From positions 1 through 64,000 of the forward strand of contig NZ_JBHUOR010000142.1 of assembly GCF_042686175.1 (NCBI RefSeq): a stretch of DNA of 64,000 bases, read 5' to 3'. This DNA is from Kurthia populi. GTDB taxonomy: Bacteria; Bacillota; Bacilli; Bacillales_A; Planococcaceae. Below the pieces are notes generated by a model that had not been told where the DNA came from, did no database searches, and was given only the letters and a program-made list of their open reading frames with translations. Below, piece after piece: positions 17,415 to 24,859 of this stretch. The translations under genes were made by a program, and so were the position numbers. Numbering within the stretch: position 1 is the stretch's first letter; each line of letters opens with the position of its first letter.

Positions 17415-18089
17415 ATGACAAAAATTATTATTATTGACGATCACCAATTATTCCGTGAAGGCGTAAAACGTATTTTAGATTTTGAAGATACATTTGAAGT
17501 AGTAGCAGAAGGTGATGATGGTATCGATACATTACCTCTATATGAAGAATTCCAACCAGACGTTGTGTTAATGGACATTAACATGCCGCAAAAAAATGGT
17601 GTGGAAGCAACTTCAGAGTTAATCGAAAAATATCCTGATGCGAAAGTAATCATTCTTTCAATTCATGATGATGAATCATACGTATCTCACGCATTAAAAT
17701 CTGGTGCACTAGGTTATATGCTAAAAGAAATGGATGCGGATGAAATCGTAGACGCAATTAAAATTGTTGCAGCTGGCGGCTCATACTTACATCCTAAAAT
17801 CACAAAAAATCTTGTAGCTGAATATCGTCGCTTAAGCGAACGTGAAAATAAAGGCTCATTCCACCAAACGGAAATCCGTCGTCCATTCCACTTATTAACA
17901 AAACGTGAATGTGAAGTCCTGCAATTATTAACAGACGGCCAATCAAACCGTGCAATTGGTGAAACATTATACATCTCAGAAAAAACAGTTAAAAACCATG
18001 TTTCAAGCATTCTTCAAAAAATGAATGTAAATGACCGTACACAAGCTGTTGTAACAGCGATTAAAAACGGTTGGGTAGAAGTACGCTAA
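17415..18089 (+). CDS. degU: Response regulator DegU
   Basis: 224 residues from ATG 17415, which has GAGGAGG upstream; an in-frame TTG at 17397 lies inside that ribosome site and is rejected. The receiver domain (1-120) shows the acidic pocket IIDDH, the phospho-acceptor Asp54 in LMDINMP and Lys in KEMDADE. The C-terminal LuxR/NarL-type helix-turn-helix (about 155-220) has LTKRECEVLQLL and ISEKTVKNHVSSILQKM. It is the output of the DegS-DegU pair. In B. subtilis, unphosphorylated DegU helps ComK bind its own promoter, and phospho-DegU affects flagellar and exoenzyme genes. Here a ComK homologue and the comF genes are in the same window. Confidence 0.96.
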   Translation: MTKIIIIDDHQLFREGVKRILDFEDTFEVVAEGDDGIDTLPLYEEFQPDVVLMDINMPQKNGVEATSELIEKYPDAKVIILSIHDDESYVSHALKSGALGYMLKEMDADEIVDAIKIVAAGGSYLHPKITKNLVAEYRRLSERENKGSFHQTEIRRPFHLLTKRECEVLQLLTDGQSNRAIGETLYISEKTVKNHVSSILQKMNVNDRTQAVVTAIKNGWVEVR

Positions 18090-18131
18090 TACCACTTCAA
18101 ACAGTGGGTAATAGGCGTTAACCTACTTTGA

Positions 18132-18164
18132 AAAGGAATCGTGCTTAGCGCGATTCCTTTTTAT
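18132..18164 (+). terminator. Terminator of degSU
   Basis: A 10-bp stem, AAAGGAATCG/CGATTCCTTT, with further GC pairing inside the loop and a T-run after it, 43 bp past the degU stop. Confidence 0.9.
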
Positions 18165-18276
18165 ATGCCAATCAGTACATAGTTAAAAAGATTTGAAAAG
18201 TTATAAATGTCATATGTTATTTGCCTTTTCATATATATTTTTATAAAATGAACAGTATATGTAGAGGAGTGAAAGA

Positions 18277-19122
18277 ATGGCAACTGCAATCGTAACAGAC
18301 AGCACGGCCTATATTCCAAAGGACGAGCTTGAAAAATATAATATTCATATGGTGCCACTAAGCGTTGTTATTAACGGCGAAACCTATGAAGAAGAAGTAA
18401 ATTTATCAGCAGACGAGTTTTATGAGAAAATTCGTGGCGGAAAAGAATTACCAACATCTACACAGCCACCAATCGGCAAATTTGTCGCTTTATTTGAAGA
18501 GCTTGCAAAAGACTATGATGAAATCGTTACAATCCATCTTTCAAGCGGTATTAGTGGCACATACCAGGGTGCACTTGCAGCCGCGGATATGGTCGATCAT
18601 GTAAAAGTGTATGGTTTCGATACAGAGGTCGCTTGTTATATGCAAGGTATGTATGCGATTCATGCAGCGCGTTTAGCGAAAACAGGTGCCTCAGCGAAAG
18701 AAATTTTAGAGCACTTAGAAGAAATGAAGAAAACCGAAAAAGAATTCATTTTAGTAGATGACTTATCTCATTTACAACGTGGTGGACGTCTATCAGCAGC
18801 TTCAGCTTTAATCGGTAGCTTACTACAAGTGAAGCCAATTCTTCATTTCAGCGATAAAGTCATCGTACCATTTGAAAAAATTCGTACGAAGAAAAAAGCA
18901 TTAAAACGTATTGAAGACCTGTTAGCTGAAGATGTAGCAAAATATGGTGCCATTGAAGCAACCGTTATTCACGCAAATTGCGAGCAAGAGCGTGATGAAT
19001 GGCTAAATCATTTACGCGCTGAATTCCCAACAGTCGATTTTTATCCATCTTATTTTGGCGCAGTTGTCGGAACGCATCTTGGTGAAGGTGCGCTAGCGAT
19101 GGGCTGGTTTGCCAAAAAATAG
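18277..19122 (+). CDS. degV: DegV family fatty-acid-binding protein
   Basis: 281 residues, full length. The two-domain DegV fold is indicated by the N-terminal IVTDSTAYIP motif, the STSQPP-like segment (here LPTSTQPPIGKF), HLSSGISGTYQ and LVDDLSHLQRGGRLSAA. Family members bind a single fatty acid. In Gram-positive bacteria related FakB proteins hand the fatty acid to the kinase FakA for phosphorylation. In B. subtilis the orthologue (yviA) lies at this same position after degU, but there is no evidence of a direct link to DegSU. No fakA is in the window. A GAGGAG site precedes the ATG. Confidence 0.92.
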   Translation: MATAIVTDSTAYIPKDELEKYNIHMVPLSVVINGETYEEEVNLSADEFYEKIRGGKELPTSTQPPIGKFVALFEELAKDYDEIVTIHLSSGISGTYQGALAAADMVDHVKVYGFDTEVACYMQGMYAIHAARLAKTGASAKEILEHLEEMKKTEKEFILVDDLSHLQRGGRLSAASALIGSLLQVKPILHFSDKVIVPFEKIRTKKKALKRIEDLLAEDVAKYGAIEATVIHANCEQERDEWLNHLRAEFPTVDFYPSYFGAVVGTHLGEGALAMGWFAKK

Positions 19123-19230
19123 TCGAAAATTAATTTTTGATAAATTTTTTAGCGAAATTCGTAAAAAATGAGTGACAATATAAGCATAAACGGCTAAACT
19201 ATTTATAATACTAAACAATATCTCAAAGGG

Positions 19231-19266
19231 GCGTTTCTAGTTTTAACTAGAGATGCTTTTTTTTTG
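19231..19266 (+). terminator. Terminator between degV and comFA
   Basis: The arms TCTAGTT/AACTAGA (19236-19242 and 19245-19251), extended by GC-containing flanks, are followed by nine Ts. The hairpin ends only about 48 bp before the comFA start, leaving little space for a separate comFA promoter downstream of it. Confidence 0.8.
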
Positions 19267-19313
19267 CGCAAAAATCGCTAAAATGGACAAAAATGACAAA
19301 TGAGGGATGTCCA

Positions 19314-20654
19314 ATGCATGACGAGTTAGCGCGGCTACAGCAGTTTTTAAGCGGGCGTATTTGGCCAGCAGGAAAGCTACCATTTGATGAATCCGTAATC
19401 ACAAAAGCAAAAGAGCAACAATTAATTGACGATGTTCAAGCCATTGAGTTCTTAAAAGGAAGGCCGAGCTGCCGTCGCTGTCGTTGTACATCTTTTGACA
19501 CCTATATTCGCTATTATTGCGCAAAATGTGATAAAATCTGCGTCTACTGCCGGAATTGCATTCAAATGGGCAGGCTCGCGTCTTGTGATACACTTGTGCG
19601 CTGGATTGGCGCTACAGCTACGACGGATGTAAAGCCAAAGCTACAGTGGCAGGGACAGTTTACGGCGGCGCAGGCACGCGTGTCACAAGAGCTTATCGAC
19701 AGTGTGAGGGCAAAGCGCTCGCATCTAGTACATGCCGTATGCGGTGCCGGCAAAACCGAGATTTTATTTGCGGCAATTGAAGTAGCACTATCGATGAACT
19801 GGCGCGTCTGTGTCGCAACGCCGCGTACAGATGTCGTGCTCGAGCTTGCGCCGCGCTTTCAGCAAGTTTTCCCAGATGTTACTGTACAGGCACTCTATGG
19901 CGGTGCCCCGTTAGCTACGAGCTATTCACCATTTATTGTGGCGACGACGCATCAGCTTTTTCGCTTTGAAGGTGCCTTTGACATTATTTTTGTCGACGAG
20001 GCAGATGCCTTTCCGTATACATTTGACGTCGCGCTGCAGCAGGCAGTTGTGAAGGCAAGAAAACAGGACGGTGTCACGATGCTTGTGACAGCGACCCCAT
20101 CTATAAATATGCAGGCGCAGTTTCAAAAGACTGGAGCCTATTCGTTTATTCCAAGACGCTTTCACGGGGCTGACTTGCCAGTGCCTCGCTTTGCGTCCCT
20201 ATGGTTTTATGACAAGCAGCTACAGATGAATCGTTTACCAAAAAAAATCGCACGTTGGATTAAGAACTGTGAAGACAAGGGCCAACCTTATTTGCTATTC
20301 TTCCCAACGATTGCGCTCATGAAACAGGCAGCGCATTTATTTTCAGTGCCGGCTGTCTATGCTGAAGATGCGGAGCGCAAGGAGAAGGTTCTAGCACTGC
20401 GAAATGGCGAGGTCGCCGGTCTCCTAACGACGACCATTTTAGAGCGCGGCATTACGATTCCGAGAGTACAGGTCGCAGTTATCGGTGCAGAGTCGGCGAT
20501 TTTTACAGCGAGTGCCCTTATTCAAATTAGTGGGCGCGTTGGTCGAGCGCAGCATGAGCCGACGGGGGATATTGTATTTTTCCATCACGGGGTGACGCGC
20601 GAGATGGACGCGGCAAGACGTGAAATTTTACGCCTCAATGCGGAGGTGAACTAA
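19314..20654 (+). CDS. comFA: Competence helicase ComFA (late competence DNA-uptake ATPase)
   Basis: About 446 residues from ATG 19314, chosen for the GAGGG site seven bases upstream. An N-terminal zinc-binding region carries a cluster of eight cysteines (about residues 53-82: CRRC, CAKC, CVYC, RNC). Then comes a superfamily 2 helicase core: Walker A CGAGKT (about 143-148), VDEAD (motif II), VTATPS (motif III), TTILERGITIP and QISGRVGR (motif VI). ComFA drives import of transforming single-stranded DNA at the cytoplasmic side of the competence channel. comFC follows directly. In B. subtilis comFB lies between them; it is absent here. In B. subtilis comF is a ComK target. Confidence 0.94.
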   Translation: MHDELARLQQFLSGRIWPAGKLPFDESVITKAKEQQLIDDVQAIEFLKGRPSCRRCRCTSFDTYIRYYCAKCDKICVYCRNCIQMGRLASCDTLVRWIGATATTDVKPKLQWQGQFTAAQARVSQELIDSVRAKRSHLVHAVCGAGKTEILFAAIEVALSMNWRVCVATPRTDVVLELAPRFQQVFPDVTVQALYGGAPLATSYSPFIVATTHQLFRFEGAFDIIFVDEADAFPYTFDVALQQAVVKARKQDGVTMLVTATPSINMQAQFQKTGAYSFIPRRFHGADLPVPRFASLWFYDKQLQMNRLPKKIARWIKNCEDKGQPYLLFFPTIALMKQAAHLFSVPAVYAEDAERKEKVLALRNGEVAGLLTTTILERGITIPRVQVAVIGAESAIFTASALIQISGRVGRAQHEPTGDIVFFHHGVTREMDAARREILRLNAEVN

Positions 20655-21254
20655 ATGCGCTGCTTACTATGTGATCGTGTGGTTGAAAAGATCGAGACGT
20701 GGACAGGGTTATTTAGTCGCCGGCAAAAGTGGACGACCTGCGCTAGCTGTATGGCGAAGTTTGAACGTGTAAGTGAGCAAAGCTATGAGGGCATTCGCAC
20801 AATTTATGTCTATAATGAGGCGATGAGGGACTGGTTACATCGTCTCAAATTTTCACAGGACGCTATTATTGCGCATGTTTTTGCCGATGAAATAAAAAAG
20901 CTATGTAGTCACTATAAAAAGGCCGTGATGGTGCCAATTCCGATGCACCCTGCAAAAAAGCGGGCGCGTACATTTGCACATGTGGATGTGCTATTAGAAG
21001 CGGCAGGTGTGCGCTATACGCATTTATTAGAAAAAACGACGACGGACACACAAAGTCAGAAGTCACAGCTAGAACGTGAAAATAGTGCTACTTTGTTCAC
21101 AAGAAATACTATACAATTAAGGAAAGACACGCATCTTGTTCTTGTAGATGATATTGTGACGACAGGAACGACGATACGCCATGCGCTGGAAGTTTTAAAG
21201 CGAGATGGTTTTACGCATATAGAGGTGCTCGTGTTCATTTCAGCGAGAATGTGA
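20655..21254 (+). CDS. comFC: Competence phosphoribosyltransferase-like protein ComFC
   Basis: 199 residues, starting at the first base after the comFA stop with GGAGGTGA inside the end of comFA, so the two are translated together. Zinc-ribbon cysteines are at the N-terminus (CLLC, CASC). A phosphoribosyltransferase fold follows, with the VPIPMHPAKKRARTF segment and the PRPP-binding loop LVDDIVTTGTT. ComFC/GntX proteins interact with ComFA and are needed for efficient transformation; no phosphoribosyl transfer has been firmly assigned to them as far as I know. Confidence 0.93.
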   Translation: MRCLLCDRVVEKIETWTGLFSRRQKWTTCASCMAKFERVSEQSYEGIRTIYVYNEAMRDWLHRLKFSQDAIIAHVFADEIKKLCSHYKKAVMVPIPMHPAKKRARTFAHVDVLLEAAGVRYTHLLEKTTTDTQSQKSQLERENSATLFTRNTIQLRKDTHLVLVDDIVTTGTTIRHALEVLKRDGFTHIEVLVFISARM

Positions 21255-21272
21255 AAGGGGGCCTATGACAAC

Positions 21273-21689
21273 ATGGGCGAAATTAAGAGCTGTCCAACAT
21301 GTGGACAACTATTTAACTACAACGGAATTCGTGAAGTATGTGCAAACTGCGCGGCGGAAGAGGAAAAGAAATACGAAGAAGTGTATCGCTTTTTACGTCG
21401 TCGTGAAAATCGTGCGGCAACGGTTGAGCGAATTGTGGAAGCAACGGGCTGCACAGAGGAATTATTATATGGATGGGTACGTCGCGGACGCTTGCAGACA
21501 GCGCTATTCCCGAACTTAGGCTATCCATGTGATAATTGTGGTCATTTAACGACGACAGGGAAATTATGCGATAATTGCACCAATAAATTGCAACGAGATT
21601 TGAATCAATTTGAGGCGAGTAAGGAATTCCGCGAGTCAATTGAAAAAAAAGAGCGCGGTACGTACCTATCAGAAAAACGGACACGCTAG
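21273..21689 (+). CDS. yvyF: Flagellar operon protein YvyF
   Basis: 138 residues. It starts MGEIKSCPTCGQLF, a zinc-ribbon-like beginning with a second pair in CANC, followed by a helical region with a helix-turn-helix-like segment (about 45-70) and another CDNCGHL/CDNC cluster (about 87-107). This pattern matches the TIGR03826/YvyF family, which stands between comFC and flgM in B. subtilis, as here. The molecular role is unknown to me; regulatory or chaperone roles in flagellar assembly would be guesses. A competing 84-codon frame begins eight bases upstream but lacks any family features. Confidence 0.88.
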   Translation: MGEIKSCPTCGQLFNYNGIREVCANCAAEEEKKYEEVYRFLRRRENRAATVERIVEATGCTEELLYGWVRRGRLQTALFPNLGYPCDNCGHLTTTGKLCDNCTNKLQRDLNQFEASKEFRESIEKKERGTYLSEKRTR

Positions 21690-21788
21690 ACTTAGCACTA
21701 TTTTAATAGTTTTTGAATTTGTAACAGAAAATAGTACTACGTAATCATGCATTGTATAGTAACATCAACTCTTTTATCGGAAAATCAC

Positions 21789-21815
21789 TTAACATACCCT
21801 CCCCACATCCGAAAT
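21789..21815 (+). promoter_or_regulatory. Candidate sigma-D promoter of flgM
   Basis: TTAA, 15 bp, TCCGAAAT resembles the sigma-D pattern (TAAA-N14-16-GCCGATAT) and lies about 43 bp before the flgM start. In B. subtilis flgM has such a promoter. The -10 match is only partial. Confidence 0.4.
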
Positions 21816-21857
21816 AATGGGTAAAGATAGTGAAGAATGATAAAGGAGGTTCTAGTT

Positions 21858-22121
21858 ATGAAAGTTCAAGGATACGGTGTTAATGCAGTGAACCCATATA
21901 AAAATCAACAAGTAAAAACGAATGAAGTGAAAAAATCGAGTCTATCTTTTCAGGATCAACTTGAAATTTCGTCGCAAGCGAAAGATTTACAAGGCGTAAA
22001 ATCGTATGAAAGTGAGCGCGCGGACCGTTTATCAGAGTTGAAATCACAAATTCAAAACGGCACGTACAAAGTTGATTCAGAGAAGCTTGCAAGAGATTTA
22101 TTAAATCACTTCCGTAGATAG
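21858..22121 (+). CDS. flgM: Anti-sigma-28 (sigma-D) factor FlgM
   Basis: 87 residues from ATG 21858, which follows AAAGGAGG; the upstream part of the open frame has no ribosome site. FlgM binds and holds sigma-D until the hook-basal body is finished, thereby delaying flagellin expression. The N-terminal half is polar and probably disordered. The C-terminal half carries the family's sigma-binding helices (LEISSQAKDLQ, RADRLSELKSQIQNGTYKVD, KLARDLL). It heads the flgM-flgN-flgK-flgL cluster and precedes sigma-D-type promoters at hag and flaG, its likely regulon. Confidence 0.93.
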   Translation: MKVQGYGVNAVNPYKNQQVKTNEVKKSSLSFQDQLEISSQAKDLQGVKSYESERADRLSELKSQIQNGTYKVDSEKLARDLLNHFRR

Positions 22122-22133
22122 CGAGGAAATCAA

Positions 22134-22631
22134 ATGTCTATCGAACAAATCAATACGATTATGGCAAAACTAAATGTCATGCATAAAAGTTTAGTGAAGC
22201 TCGCAGACCATAAAACCGAGCTGATTACGAACGGGGACATGGAAGGCATTAAGAAAATGATCAATGACGAGCAATCGCATATTTCTGCTATCTCTCAGCT
22301 AGAGGGACAACGCCAGCAAGCGGTGCTACGTTATTTTAATGGGCAACAACTAGCGCCCGGGACGCAGCCGACCATTGAACAGCTGATTGCACTTGTGCCG
22401 ACGACACAGGAGAAGACGCAGTTACAACAAACACGTGACGAGCTATTGCAGACGGTTGAGCATTTACAAAAAACGAATGAATTGAATCAAAAATTATTAT
22501 TCAATTCACTGCAGGTTATTAATATGACCGTCGATATGATGCGCCCACAGCAGGATAACTTTAACTACGGTGAATCACAAGGTCGCCGCAGCAATGCATC
22601 GACAATTGGTCGCTTTAATTCACAAGCATAG
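22134..22631 (+). CDS. flgN: FlgN-family flagellar export chaperone
   Basis: 165 residues, nearly all helical. It begins 12 bp after flgM with a GAGGAAA site. FlgN-type chaperones keep the hook-filament junction proteins FlgK and FlgL unfolded and escort them to the flagellar export gate. The assignment rests on the helical coiled-coil pattern and on position directly upstream of flgK, matching B. subtilis yvyG. The C-terminal tail (MVMRP-like MRPQQDNFNYGESQGRR) is polar. The two clients it would serve here are unusually large. Confidence 0.88.
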   Translation: MSIEQINTIMAKLNVMHKSLVKLADHKTELITNGDMEGIKKMINDEQSHISAISQLEGQRQQAVLRYFNGQQLAPGTQPTIEQLIALVPTTQEKTQLQQTRDELLQTVEHLQKTNELNQKLLFNSLQVINMTVDMMRPQQDNFNYGESQGRRSNASTIGRFNSQA

Positions 22632-22639
22632 AAAATGTT

Positions 22640-22670
22640 GCCTCACCGAGAAGCGGAGAGGCCTTTTTTT
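22640..22670 (+). terminator. Terminator or attenuator between flgN and flgK
   Basis: GCCTCACCG pairs with CGGAGAGGC (one A-A mismatch) and seven Ts follow. It sits inside the flagellar operon, so it would reduce read-through into flgK rather than end a transcription unit outright. Confidence 0.75.
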
Positions 22671-22769
22671 ATGCCCCAAAAATAATTTTACACTTGAAAT
22701 CTCGCATCCGATGCCGATGAAAAATACAGAACATAAACGTAGCGAAACACTTTTTTAGGAGGATGAAAC

Positions 22770-24845
22770 ATGGCAATTTCAACATTTATGGGCCTTGAAA
22801 CAAATAAACGTGGCCTAACCGCACAGCAAACAGCCCTTTACACAGTCGGGCATAATATCTCAAACGCCAATACCGTCGGCTACACACGCCAGCGCGTAAA
22901 CCTAGAAGCAACACATGGCTTCCCGGGTGTAGGGATGAATGCACCAATGCTTGCAGGACACTTAGGCACAGGGGTGACAAGCCAGTCCATTACACGTGTA
23001 CGTAATGAGTTTGTCGATAAGCAGTACCGCCAGGAGACGAATAATTTAGGCTACTGGTCACAGCGTACAGATGCGATTAGTCAACTAGAGGATATCGTAT
23101 CAGAGCCATCTGAATATGGCTTGAATGCATCGTATAATGATTTTTATTCGGCATGGCAGGAGTTGGCGAATAACCCTAGTTCTGCGGCAGCGCGTCAGGT
23201 TGTGTATACCAAAGCAGCGCACTTGGCGTCTTCATTTAATTATATGAACAAACAGATGACACAAGTACAAGCCAATCTAAAATCAGAAGCGATTAATACA
23301 GTAGATAAAATCAACTCGATTTTAGAGCAGATTACAGCACTGAATAATCAGATTAAGCAGGTTGAGCCGAATGGCTATATTCCAAATGATATTTATGATG
23401 CACGTGATGTGTTGATTGATGAATTATCAAATTATATTCCAGTGACAACGGAGCGTACGTATTCAGGTGGTCTAGCGACAGATGATTCGGAAGGTGCTTT
23501 ACAGATCTATATGGTGCTAGAAGATGGTAGCAAACAGGCGTTAGTATCAGCTGAAAAAAGTGGGACCGTTCAAAATTACAATGGTCAGCAAAGAGAGCTT
23601 TACGGTAATTTTGTAGCGACAAAATTAACCTTAACAACTGTGCAGCAAAATGCAGATGGAACAGTGGCGACAGATGCGAATGGCAATCCTGTTACGAAAG
23701 CATTGACATCATCTGAGCAATTTGAAGCAATCTATGGGATTACATTTGAAAAATCAGCGGCAACGGAAAGCCTAACAGCTACTGAAACAACGGATGCCAA
23801 TGGGGTTGTTACTGTAACCTATAAAAAAGGTGAAAATGAAATTGCCTCTGTCACAGGTGGTGTTCTAACCGTTAAGTTAGCGGATGCGAATGGTACACCT
23901 TATCCAGGAACACTAGACCCAGTTACGAACAAAATTACCCTTGCACTTGATGCAGGTACGAAAATGGAAATTACACCTACGTATGATACGAGCACACCTC
24001 CTAAATTAATTGGAGCGACTGCACAGACATTAACTGCCCCAAAAAATATTGAAGCATCTAAACTTCAAGATAATAAAGGGAAACTAGAATCATATTTTGA
24101 TTTATACGGTACAACAAATGGCACAACAACTTTAGAAGTACCACTGAAATATGATGTAGATGCGAATGGTAACTATATTTATGTAAATGTTGAGCGTCAA
24201 ACGGTCGCTGATACTGCAAATCAAAAGAATGTTTTACATGTTTCAGGATATTTTTCAGATAAGCTTTCAGATTTAGATAAGCTAGCGAATGAATTTGCGA
24301 ATGCCTTCAATGCCATTCACTCACAAAGCTATGGCTTATCAACAGATGGTATTTCTAATTCACCGACAAATTTAGATTTCTTTAATTATGCATCGAATAC
24401 CGATGCGAGTGGCGCAGTTTTAGGAAAGAATTTTATCACCGCTGCTAATATTAGTGTGAATGATAAAATGAAAGATTTTAATAATATTGCAGCCTCGGAT
24501 CAAAATAACGAAGAAGGTAACGGTAATGTTGCATTAAAATTATCGAATTTAAAAACGACAGCTATTTCAGGTTTAAATAGCGCATCTGCTGGTAAATTCT
24601 ATGAATCAATGCTTGCAGATATTGGTACAGAGGGCGAAAAAGCTGTGAAGAATGCCTATAATTCAGGCACCCTTCAATTAGCAATAGAAAATCGCCGTGC
24701 ATCAGAAAATTCAGTGTCATTAGATGAAGAAATGACGAATATGATTATGTTCCAGCAAGCATATAATGCATCAGCACGTATGATGACAGCCATCGACGAA
24801 ATTTTAGATAAAGTAATTAATGGAATGGGCCGAGTAGGGCTGTAG
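22770..24845 (+). CDS. flgK: Flagellar hook-associated protein 1 FlgK (enlarged)
   Basis: 691 residues, against about 507 in B. subtilis. The N-terminal rod/hook motif (ALYTVGHNISNANTVGYTRQ, residues 22-41) and the C-terminal D0/D1 helix (EEMTNMIMFQQAYNASARMM then IDEILDKVING) are intact, so it should assemble as the first junction protein between hook and filament. The extra length is in the middle (about 285-430). This part is Thr-rich and holds repeated Asp-x-Asn-Gly turns (TDANGNPVT, TDANGVVTV, ADANGTPYP) like those in the adjacent FlgL. Exposed FlgK middle domains vary widely between species. RBS AGGAGGATG. flgL starts 14 bp downstream. Confidence 0.95.
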   Translation: MAISTFMGLETNKRGLTAQQTALYTVGHNISNANTVGYTRQRVNLEATHGFPGVGMNAPMLAGHLGTGVTSQSITRVRNEFVDKQYRQETNNLGYWSQRTDAISQLEDIVSEPSEYGLNASYNDFYSAWQELANNPSSAAARQVVYTKAAHLASSFNYMNKQMTQVQANLKSEAINTVDKINSILEQITALNNQIKQVEPNGYIPNDIYDARDVLIDELSNYIPVTTERTYSGGLATDDSEGALQIYMVLEDGSKQALVSAEKSGTVQNYNGQQRELYGNFVATKLTLTTVQQNADGTVATDANGNPVTKALTSSEQFEAIYGITFEKSAATESLTATETTDANGVVTVTYKKGENEIASVTGGVLTVKLADANGTPYPGTLDPVTNKITLALDAGTKMEITPTYDTSTPPKLIGATAQTLTAPKNIEASKLQDNKGKLESYFDLYGTTNGTTTLEVPLKYDVDANGNYIYVNVERQTVADTANQKNVLHVSGYFSDKLSDLDKLANEFANAFNAIHSQSYGLSTDGISNSPTNLDFFNYASNTDASGAVLGKNFITAANISVNDKMKDFNNIAASDQNNEEGNGNVALKLSNLKTTAISGLNSASAGKFYESMLADIGTEGEKAVKNAYNSGTLQLAIENRRASENSVSLDEEMTNMIMFQQAYNASARMMTAIDEILDKVINGMGRVGL

Positions 24846-24859
24846 GAGGTAAAAATTAA

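Noticed and set aside
21265..21519. 84-codon open frame starting just before yvyF
   Set aside because: It is well spaced from AAAGGGGG but its product has no family features, while the yvyF frame has conserved CxxC pairs and the expected position.
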